Made by a program: the position numbers and the translations under genes. Positions 39,701 to 51,700 of a DNA stretch of 64,000 nucleotides are shown piece after piece. Under the pieces are notes generated by a model that saw only the letters and a program-made list of their open reading frames with translations, did not search any database and was not told the DNA's origin. The stretch comes from Nautilus pompilius (taxonomy: Eukaryota > Mollusca > Cephalopoda > Nautilida > Nautilidae): positions 187,001-251,000 of the forward strand of contig JACATO010000996.1 of the NCBI GenBank assembly GCA_018389105.1. Direction: 5' to 3'. Each line of letters opens with the position of its first letter. Position 1 is the first letter of the stretch.

Positions 39701-42700
39701 GTTCTGCCATCAGAAGGATATTGTCAATAGTGTTATCTATGGTGGTGAAAGACGACAACAAAAAAAAAACAGAACTGAAAAGCCCTGAGATCCAAATCCT
39801 AACAATGTGCAATCTAAAAACAAAATGCATACTGAAAATTAACATCAGTATACTCAAATATCCTAGTCATGTTTAAGACTAAACACTGATGGTGGTTAGA
39901 AAGATTTGTGAAACGTAGGTAAAGTATTAATAAGGTGATGTGAAATTCTCAGACTACGTCTTCTTTCTTTAAATAACACATCACCACAAACAATCCAATC
40001 TTATGTGATATGTCCATGTCTGATACTCCAAATTAAAAAGAAAAAGAGAATGGTAATGCAAAGTGAAAATAATCATTTGCATCAACTCTTTGCTTACCAA
40101 CTGTACTTGTCCATATCGGATTCCCCGTTCAAGAGCAACCTTTAAAATTCCTGGTTTCAAATCCACCCGTAAAGCTGGGTACTTGGCAGCCACATACTGT
40201 TTCAACCAAAGAAATCGCACACCCTTTTTCTGAAGACATGGCTAAGGAACAGTGCAGCATGCTTGTAACCGTAACCTTAACCCCTAAAAGGGGTCACAAA
40301 GTTAATCTGAACAGTTCATATAACAAATAATAAAAAAACATCTACTAAATATGTTTCATTCTCTTCACAAAAACACTCACTGTTCAAGGGTTAATGGTTA
40401 ATGTTATATTCAGCTAGCATCTTGAAGATGCTGTGCAGAAGTAAGAGATAATGAAATATTGGCAACAGTTCAGCAGAGGTTTTCTGGAAGTTTTCAGGTT
40501 CTAAGCACTTGAAAGGGGTGACCACTGGTTTAGTGGTAGACTGCTGGACTACTGTGGTCGAAGTCCAAAGTTCAAATCCCCTCAGCACCAACTCAATTTG
40601 GTATACCTCTCTAGCATGGATTTTTCTTGTTCTTCCTCACCACTGGCCATACCACATCAAAAAATGAATTCTTGTTGGGTTTTCTGAACATGTCTGCCTC
40701 ACACTTTTATCACTGCTCAAAAGTCCCCCAAAACCATACTCAGATAACTCACTCAGTCACCAAACCTGCTATCTCACATCTTTTCCTTTTTGCTTGCTGC
40801 TATCAGATGTCCTTAGACCTTGATAGATGGGACAGGGGTTTGCCAAAAGTATTTAGAATAAGTCAAACAGATTAAGCTAGTTTGGGTGGTTTCCTGCTAT
40901 CTAAATGAAGCTAAACAAAAATGATTAATCAATTATGTAATACTGTTGGGGCTGTAACCATTTAATGGAAAGCAGAGGTGCCTGAGAAAGATTCATGTCA
41001 GTCAGTGATCTACTACAAGCAATATACGGTTTAGAAATGAAGGACCTTCTAAGGGGATGATTAATGTCTCAGATATTTTGAAAATCTACAACATGCAGTT
41101 TCTTACAGCAACACATTACCTGCTCAAATGTTATAAGGTAATGAGGGCAGTTGCAGTAAACAAAATGCTGCTGAAAAAATTTTAATTCCAGATATTTGAA
41201 AGTATTTCAAACATTGAAAAAAGTTTCTAAATCTCCTCATCAAACAATGAAGAAGAAAAACTCACAAGATGTTTTTTTTTTTATTTTAGCCACAGACTTG
41301 ACAAATTCAAACTTAGATCTGTCAGTGATAAACTCTAGACATCAGGTTATTTTACGAAATTATTAGAACCATTTAGCTTTCGTTAGCCCATTGCAATACC
41401 TAGTCCAGTAACATGTAGATAGGCTAGAACACTACTCAGTCTCTCTTCTATAGAGTTAGCAATTTCAGATGTTTTTCTTTTTTAGTAGAATTTTAATAAT
41501 AATTTTTAAAAATTTGATAACTACTTTTGCATAATAATAATATATGTAAAGTGAATTGTTCACCAGCTAAAACAATGATATCTGCATCGTTATTTGTAAA
41601 ATTGCATCCAATGTTTTGTTTGTTGTTATTATTTTAAAAAAACTCAAAAGTATTACAGTCGACCCCCGTGTAATCGCAGCCCCGGTTATTCGCGGAATTT
41701 TCCTTAGAACTTAACCAATAATTGTTCGTGGAAACCACTGCATATTCACGGAATCGCAAATATCTTCTGCAATTTTTTTATGGCTTTTTTCATGGCAATA
41801 TATATTTTTTCATGCTTTTTAATGCTAAATTATTAATAACAATATAATTTACTAATTTTGTAATATAAATGCTAACGTAAATTCAGCAAAATATCAATAT
41901 AAAATAAATGCTGTTGGCTGGAGGTTTGAAAGTAGCCAATCCAAGAGCGTTATTCATTTCTCCTCGCTGCTGATTGGCTGCTTCCCATGAGGCGGTCTCA
42001 GGCAGATGCAGCCCAGCATCATTCCAGTTTACCATGTGTAGCCATCTCGAGTGTTTCTCTGAGTGTTGTGTTTTTCGCAGTGTGTTTCTTAAAGTCCTAA
42101 GATGCCACCCAAATGCCCTGCACCTTCTAAGGCTTCTGGCAATGAACATAAGTGCCAGAAAAAGCATGGGATCCCTATATGGTTCGGTCTCTCCAATTTA
42201 AAAATGCCATCAATGCTGCTGCCATGCAGACATATAAAACCCTCCTCACCACCATGAAGAAACAGCGACAGCAACTTCCCATCACAATGTTCCTCAAGCC
42301 CAACAAGAAAGCTTTGCACGAAGATACGACTCCTCCTGAAGCGCCTGAAGAAGAGGCGCCACCTGAGCAGCTTTAAATCCTCTGCTTTGATGTACAGTCA
42401 TTATCTTCATCGTACTGCACAGCTTATTCATCATCATCATCTTCAATCAATATCATTCATTATTGGTGAGTACCCGTACATTTTACTGTATTTTTTATTA
42501 AATTATTATTATATATATTTTTATTATATGTTACGTTATATTTTGACGTTTATAGGCATTTATAGGCATTTTTATGGACCATATCCAATATTCGTGGTTT
42601 TTCACTCTTTGCAGGTGCTCTAGGAATGTAACCCCCGCAAATACTGGGGGACAACTGTATACTAAGCAGCTGAATGAGTGTGCAGACTATCAGAGTACCA

Positions 42701-45700
42701 GCTACAATCCAAGGAATGAGAGGAAGGATACAGGATTGCCGGCCTCTTTCAGTGCCTCCTCAATAATATCCTTCATCTTCAGGCGTAAGGATTCCGCTTG
42801 GACACTGGGCTTCTTCTTCAGCTTTTTCTCCTTGATCAGCCCTTTGTATGGTGACAGTTCCTTAATGGCAAAGCCCTTGCCAAACTTCTGTCGCACCATC
42901 TGAAATCAAAAAACCACAGTACAAACCAACTGTTGAATAGTACAACCAGATACTGGGACTTTACCTAAAAATCATGCCCCCCATGATCTGACAAACACCA
43001 TCCCATAATAATTGTCGGAGGCAAGTTGATTTACCTAACAAATATTGAAGAGAATGCTGACTTTAAACTTTACTCATCCAAGGGAATCTGCTTCAGCAAT
43101 TTTTTAAAATCCATTCCTAACATCTTCCATTTTCTATAAAACTATGCAAAGACCACAGATGTAGGGGTTCACCTTATTAAAAATGGGTATATCCACAACT
43201 TTGCTGGTATCAAAAAGGCAAGATTCTGCATAGTAGTCGTACAGTGATGGCAAGGAGACCGAACTTCCCTCACGTTCTTCAAAGTTGTTATCTAACCTGA
43301 AAAAAAAGTCAAACATACAATTAACCCTTGCTGTGGGTGAACAGATAGTCACTAAATCTCAATTACTGATGATAATTGGGTTTATTCTTTTGCTTTTAGT
43401 TTTGTTTAAACTAGTTTCAAGGAAAAACAAACAAACTAGAGTATAGATGAGGCATAAGACAGCAAAATACAGGATGATTCAGAAATATGTATATCCACTT
43501 TGAACATATCTATTTTAAATACTTATTACAGTGAATAAACAAAATTTTGTTATGTACACAAGTGAGCATAAATGAAAATGATCCAGATAAAAGTTTACAG
43601 TTCTGTAAGTGGTTCATTAGCATGCACAATCAATGTGGTGATTTTGAGGACAGGATAGTTTGGTCTGATGAGGCATCCTTCCAACTGAATGGGTACATAA
43701 ATTGTCACAACTGTTGGGCAGTGCAAAACCCAGACATACTTGGAAAAAGACATTAACCTACCAGGAATTAGTGTGGTTTGGGCTCTTTTCTAGTGGTATT
43801 ACTGGACCATTACCATTCGTTTTTAGTGATACTGTAACGGATGAAAATTATCTGGAAATGCTAAGCAATGAGGTTGTTCCTGCCGTAAGACATCTGTATG
43901 GAGGCTCTGAGGTTTACTTTCAGCAAGATGGCTCACCAACACATCACAGAGATGTTTGAGCCTTTCTGGATATGGAGTTTCCTGGGATGTGGTTGGATCA
44001 TCATGGAATTGCTGATGAATATCCTCCAAGGTCATCTGACTGTACACCTCTGGACTTCTACCTGTGGGGGGGTCCTGAAGGACAAAGCGTACAGTGCTAA
44101 ACCTCAAACACTACAAGACTTGGAGGAAAAGATTGAGCAGGAAATATGTAATGTCTGTTTACACGTGCACCATTATGCCAATCTGTCACAGAATATTGTG
44201 ATGTATGTTTGCATGTGAATAGTGGACATTTTGAATACTTGTCTTAAGATGACCATTGAATGTTGTTTTCATATGTTCACTTGTGTACATAAAGTTTTGT
44301 TTATTCAGTGACATGAGTATTAAATATACATAAATTTGAAGTTTATATACATATCTCTGAATCTTCTTGTACATGTAAAACATGCAAACTGGTCTAGACT
44401 TCAAATCTTTTAGAGATTCTCAATATGATAAAAGGCTGCCATTGTTCTATTTTTTTCATTTCAAAGTTGTTTTTGTTTCATTACTGACAAAAAAGAATGT
44501 TATAATTGGTTTTTGCTGATTTCTGAGAATTATCACAAAGTACTTGGTTACAGAGATCTTTTGCTCAACTATTCATCATTTTGATTAAAACATCTTTTCC
44601 CCAACCTCTCTCTCTCTGCCATTATATGGAAGAGGATTTAGCAAAGTAAGTGACAGGAGTAACTTCTAGGTCACATTGTGATGAGGTGGGATGAACTGTT
44701 TCCCTTCTTATAGGCTCTAGTTGGTACCAGAATTTCATTTGCAACACAAGCTAAGTCAACCTTAGAGAAAAACACCCATATTCACTATAGAAGATCTTTT
44801 TTTGGCTGGTACAACCTGTAATGGTTAAAAATAATATTCATATATTTTAAGTTAACAGACATTCACTGTCACTTCCCCATTGTCAAGTCGTTTTTCTCAT
44901 CTGACATTGGAACAATGCAGTCTAATATCAGAAAATGTATAGCATTAAAAAAAAATTTTTTTAAAATGAAAATGTTTATCAGGAAGAGATAAATCTGCAA
45001 AATGTGAACAAGCTAGGAAAATGAGAATTAAAAATAATGAAACGAAACGTTATCAGAAAGAGAAAGTAACCAGTGCATTTAACATCAGGTAATTAGTTAG
45101 AGAGAAACTGGAGCTTTTGCTAAGCATTCCTCCCCCTTAGTATTTGATTGCTGTTTAAAATGATTTCTATTCACTTTTCTTTCCCAGCCAGCAAAGTTAT
45201 AGTAAAGACCTCAGTAGAGTAGCATCTCTGCTGAGATGCTTTAGCCTCGTCTTACTGGGCATGACATTAATGCTATCTCTCTTCAGGATCTTGACAGAGG
45301 GAAGATAAATATGCTCTTGGCTGTAGACTCCCCACAGATGCTACAGCACATTCTGCAGAGATAGGACTGAGCATAAGAAAAAGTCCTAACTGCAGCAAAG
45401 TCATCCCATAACATAAACAAAAACCAGTTCAGTTTAGTCAGCCATTATTAATAACAAGCATATTTTCAGTTTTTTACCTATTTAAAATTCCCTATAATCC
45501 AGCGACTTATAACTCAGCCACATATGGACTCACGGATACAGGCAGGTGTGTGCACTGTATACAACTACGTTCAGTTTTTCTGCTTTTTTTGGGGGGGGGC
45601 AATGTCAAGAATTCCAACAATCCACCAATTGTACTGGTTCTGGATGTTGATAGCATTTTCATGGTACCATAGTCTCTCGTTTCATTTGCAGTAGCAGGCT

Positions 45701-48700
45701 CATTGTTACAAATGCCGAGGTTTGACATTTGCAACACAACAGCTACGCTGCTGCAAATGAAAGGTCAACCACCAGGGTGGAAGGTGGTGCTGAATGATGT
45801 GAGAGGGATTGTTAAGTGGGGTACAGCACCATTTTAGTCTACTGAGTGGCTTTTGTTATATAAAGAATGCACTTAGTCTGGCAGACCCAGACAAGAGAGA
45901 GCTGAGACCTTGGTTGCACCAAGAAAGAAAAAAAGAACTATTGGCTGTGTCCTGCCACTCTTTCTCATTCTTCTTTCTTGTAGAGTTCTTTTCTTGTTTC
46001 CTGGTGCAAAACAGAAAAACAAGGAACAGCAGCAGGACTCTGCCGATGCTTTGCCCATGCACAGTCAGGCAGCCTCAGAGAGAATCATTGGCTGCTAGAC
46101 CATTATACACTGAGATTACCTGGCGCGGAGTTACTTGTTGCTAGTCCACTATGCCAAGGCCACACTACAAACATAGTTGTAGTAGTAATAGTTAGAATGG
46201 AATATATACAGAAGAGAAAACAAATATGTAGTGCCAAACAAAGGAAAGTAAACAGTGTCTGAGAGAGAGAGAGAGAGAACAGGTGTCAAAGATGATTGCA
46301 GCATCTTTTTCTGGATTGGTTAGTGAGAGTCTGGCTTGCTACATGTTTCATCATAGAATAACTAATACAATTCCAGTTTGATATTACTTGCTTTTCAGTT
46401 TTGTTTTCATTTTAGACAAACACTTGCAAAGAAAAATAAAAAACCGTCTCCTGAGGTATTGCAAGTTGATCTGCCAGTCTCTGAAAAACCAACAGCCTTT
46501 GTGAATAATATGCTAAATGACTCTGATGCAGCAACCCCTTCTGAAACTGAGGCCACATCCTTCGGTAAAGAACCATTAACCTCACGCAGCAAACAGACAG
46601 TCATAAGAGAGGGAAAGATCTACATGTGCAAGATGAAAATGATATTGGGATTTGCAACAGCCAAATGTTGACAGACTAAAGAGAATGGAATTGTTAGGGC
46701 TGATGCATTCATATATGTATGAGATGGAAGACAATCAATTGTCTATCAGCATCTTTTGAAGCAGGATAAAAGGGAAAAAAATAACATATAATGCACCTCT
46801 GAAGCATATTGTGATAATCCATCCTTTGTGGAAGAAATACTCTAAAACATTAACATTTTTAATGTGCTTTTGGATTACAATGCTGAATTGGATCCAGTCT
46901 TCAAAGAACATCTGAATTTTGGACCAGGAAATGCACTGCACTTATCACCATAAATTCAGAATGAGCTGATACACGTGATAAGTCTACAAATTAAAACCAA
47001 GGACCACTGACATTTCCACAAAAGAGCAGATTTTCCTGGCAGTAAGTTGTGTTAGTCAAAGTGGAAATGGATAGTGTAAATGCAAGATTTAACTGAATTT
47101 ATGGAAGCCTTGAAAACAACTGAGCAAGCACTTGCAAAACTATTTTTGCAGAGACTCACTGCTTGGGGTTATCAAAAAGGAATACACATGGGTTTTAGGG
47201 TAAGACAGAGAATAAAATGAATGAGTGATTCAAAGTACAGCCAGAATCCATGCAATCCTTTCTGAAACAATCTACACCGCCCGCTTGCAAAGCCCATGAT
47301 CTCTGAACAACAGTAATTGTTCATTCCTGCAGGAAGCTAAGAGTACCATTCAAACCCTCTGCTAAGCGCTACAATGTGCATTTAACAGAAATGGAGGAAT
47401 TCATGAACTCGTCATACAACAGGGAAGACGAGAAAGAGGATTGTAGATTCACTTCGATGTTTCAAAGCAAAATGTGATAGATAATCAACACTATGGAGAA
47501 AATAGCATTTTTATTCGATGGTGATGCTGAAAGATTTGTATTTTCTATTATTACATTTGATTTTCTTGTGAGTTTAATATGTGTACAGTCTATTCTGGGA
47601 CTCATGAAACCTCTGCACTTGATACCTGCAACATGAGGATATTGATTTAATTTATTGAGGAAGAAAATGTTGTGGTTGACGCACTGAGAAGATGAGATAG
47701 GCAATACCAGATTTTCTGCATCATTTGATGAAGTGAATCATCTATCAAATCACATATTTGTCAAAAATACATGCCACAGATTTGTGGCTAAGAAACTGAG
47801 AGAAGTAATATTAGTGCATCAGGTCCACAACATAGTACAGGAGCAATATCTTTTTACCTTTCTCGAACCATGTAATTCTGGGCTGATGGAGCAGCTGATT
47901 GAATGCTACTCTTATTTTCTCGATCAGCATTCGTTGCCACTTATACAGAGGCAAACTCTCCAGCCTGAAAGCATCCATCAGAACTGGACAGATGGAAAGC
48001 AAAGTGGATGTCTGTCCCAAATGAAGACAGGCCAAACAACATTCTCTGTACATTATCTCAGATAAATCCTGCATTTCATCCAGGCATTACCACAGTTTTT
48101 TGTGTTTTGGCCACAACACTGTAAATGTTACTGCAGTAGAAAGATCTTTTAGCGCATTCCAAAGAATAGAGACCTCGTTATGAGTTTCTATGAACCAAAG
48201 TGGGCTTACAGGTTTAGCACTTGTGCATTTCCATCAAGATATCCCAATTGACCAATTACTAAAGAATGTTGATCCATGTAATGATTGTCGAGTTAATTTT
48301 CTGCCAATGTGATATTAGCAATGGGGCTCGTTTTGCTGGGTAATCGAAGAAACTGATTGTAACTTATTATTTTGATGAGGCAGGGTTTTTTGCATTTTAG
48401 TATTAGATTTTTACTTTTTTTTTTACTCTTAAGTTATTAAATCTGTATTTTAATTTTAGTAAATGTATTTTACACGTTTGCATGTCGTAATGTGAAGTGT
48501 CATCATAGCCAGACAGAAGACACTTGTGTTGAGAGGGATGTGGCATTATGGCGGTTAGCTACACTCTTGTATGGATAGATATGCATCAATCAGTATCCAA
48601 TGAATTCTTCCCCACATAAGCAACTTTTTTTACAAGTATTAACTAGCAAACTTGAGTTATCTAAACCTATTTCATCTTCATCTGTGGCAAAAATCAAGGA

Positions 48701-51700
48701 TAATATTCTAGAAACATCCTACAGATAAGCAGCCAATCAGTATAAAATTTTCCATTGTTTGTTTCATAAGTACTACTGAATGAGACAGTGTATAATGCTG
48801 AATATTGACTGCTATGTATATCTGAGCAGTTGTTCTAAGCTTTCGTTTTCCTTAATTAGACACCACTTCCATAAATATATGCATCTATAATGCACTAGTT
48901 TTTAAAAACTCCTTATTTTATTTTACTGAATAAATATAATATGTTTGATTTATGTGACATTTTTGATTTTTGTGCACACACACCATGTGCCTAATTATGG
49001 TAAAACTGAAAATTAACAATTATACCTTTTCTCATTCTGTTGCAACCAGATTTCAAGTAAACATTTAAAATATAATAGGAAATGTCTCATAAGGGAAGAT
49101 AAAAGAACACTGAAACTTACCGTGTTAACACATTACTATTAATGGTTAAGTTTCAATGCTAAAATTACCAATTACAAATTAGCATGTGCATATAAGAATT
49201 AATTTAATTAATTTTAAATTTTCCTTTTGCAACCTCATGGCTATTTTGAGATCTTTTGAATTAAGAGTATAAGAAGTGGTGCCAGAACATTAACAAGCAC
49301 TATAGAACACTGTCATGCACAACCAGCACCTTAAAAACCAGTCTAAAGCACGTGATAACTTGAGAAGTCTCTGCTGCAACTTTGATATATACAGAGATTT
49401 ACATTCAAAATGGTAGCCAACCAAATGAAACAATTCAGCTGAACAGACTGAGCTACCATTGCCCCATGATATTTTATCCTTAGTCTCTTGTTTTTTCCAC
49501 CCAAAAATTATCAGCAACTTCAAATTCCTGTTAAGAGAGTAAGAATGTCATTCATCAACCCAATTTTCAATTGCATTGTCTGTAGTTAAATGATTTGGTT
49601 TCTACTTAAAGGGTGCAGAAATGACAATACCCATGATGAAGTCTTTTTGTGGTCTTCTCAACAGAAGCACTATGGGTGGCGCCACCATACCTATTTAAAA
49701 GTTAAAATTTACTGTAACTCAAAATTAACGATACAGGTAAATTAGTCCAGGGGCTGTGTAGTGGTCCAGTGGTAGACTACTAGACTGCTAAAATTAGAGT
49801 CCCGAGTAAAATTTCTGCAGGAGATTGATACAGTTTGGATTTATTCTCTCTGGTGTGCTTTCTTTACCAGCCAACCAGTCACGTGGATTTCTGCCTCCCA
49901 CATTTAAGAAAGATTTTTAGCAAGGCTCTTCCTGCTGAAGTCAGAAGTGCTGGTCCATTCATAGTGTAAGATTAGCAATGTTTTCAAGTGGTTCTCTCTC
50001 TCTCACACACATATACCAAGATTGTCGCTCTTGTAGATATCAGTGTAAGAAAAAAAAACTTACAGGTAAAACAAAGTTAGCTATACAGTAAATTAAACCT
50101 GATTAACAGACTTCGATTTTCCTTAAAAGTAAAAAAATAAATATAAAAATTTTAAATTCAACTAGTCATCTGCGACTCTTAAACTATTATAGATTCATAA
50201 CATGGAGAATCCACTTATTCATAATTCTGCCCTTAATAGGAAAAAAATTTTTTTGTTTTCCATTTATTTTCCTCCATCTTGTCTTTCTGACAGATATAAG
50301 GCACCTCCTTTCTCTCCCCAACACCAATCCCTTTAGGTAACATAAGAAATAATTCTATTTCTTTATATTTTATACAAAAATACAGCATACATCCAAGTAA
50401 AAAAAAACACAAAAACACACACACACCATTTTTCGCAGAGAACACATCTAAGCCAGGTTAATTTATTCACGAGTAACTTTCAGCTATGCAACATCCTCTA
50501 CAGCTTTGCAGTTTAACAGTGACCAAAATTCAATGGACACAAGCAGTCATTCATTATAGCAGAGTAATTCCCCCACTTCCAAAGACCTGCTTCAGCACAT
50601 ATACTGTTCTTAACCAGTGGGTAGACAGGTTATCATAAAAAAAAAAAAAAAAAATTACAGCTGTCTCAACAAAGCTCAAGTAAGACAACAAGGCAAGAAG
50701 TCAACCGGGCAAATGTTTACAAAGTAAAAACTTTGCGGGAGTTTGCTGTCAGCTAGTTTTGGATGAGTAATCACGACATTTCTGAAATTAGAGCGAGAAA
50801 AGGTTGCCAATCAGAATTATCTACAGAATCAAAAGAATATTTCTGTCACTCTTTGATGCTTATGGACTACAACTTCATCTATTCATCTAATTACTTAAAT
50901 GTTTAAATGTAACAGCTGGTCTCCAGACAGGATATACAATATGCAAAATTTCACTGGTTAATTTTTAAAAGAATTCTCATCTTGTATGCCCTATAATAAA
51001 CATGCTTTTAAAGCAAAGCATAGACCAGGCCTTAGAAAGTTACCAGGAATGACTAATTCAAGTTTCAATATGCCATAATTTTGTTCATGCTCACATCAAT
51101 ATGCAAACAACAGTGTATTTGGACTGTAAAAGCAGTAAATTAAGCTTTGAAAAACAACTTTTTATTAGATGGTGCCTATAACCTAGATAAACATCAGTGC
51201 AGCCTTTACATGGCATTTAACATGTTGTTGGTGACTTACTGTTATAGAAGGTACAGCTATAATGCTAAATGCTTTCTGACCATCCACACACTAACCAGCT
51301 GTGTATGGCACCAGAGTAGTGGTTGATCCCCCTGTTAGGTCCGTTCTGAGTACACCCCGTCCCCCCAACTGGGGTCTTCGTTTCTCTCACTTTATAGTCA
51401 GTCATAAACAGATAAAATACAGCTTAATAAAAAATAAATAAATATACTGAAGATTTTTTCTTGGTTCTTGTTTTTTTTGGCTTTTTTAAAAAAAGGAAGG
51501 TAGTATTCACCATTCCATCAACTTCTGTTCTGCAGCTGGTACATTCCTTTTCCGTTTCTCAGTAAGTACAGCCCCATCCAAGTGTTTCAGGAATTTCTTG
51601 TTCAGCTTGGACTTCACCTCAGGCTTGGCTGGGGTATCAGGCACATTGTCTTTGGACTCGTCAACTTTGGACTGCTGGGATTTGAGGGCTTCATTCTTTT

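Noticed and set aside
40514..40600. A functional tRNA gene
   Set aside because: Boxes A and B are present, but the cloverleaf arms do not pair well and a SINE body follows.
42702..42899. The minus-strand ATG at 42899 as a gene start
   Set aside because: A perfect acceptor precedes it and the upstream exons join in frame, so the ATG is an internal methionine of the HP1BP3-like protein.
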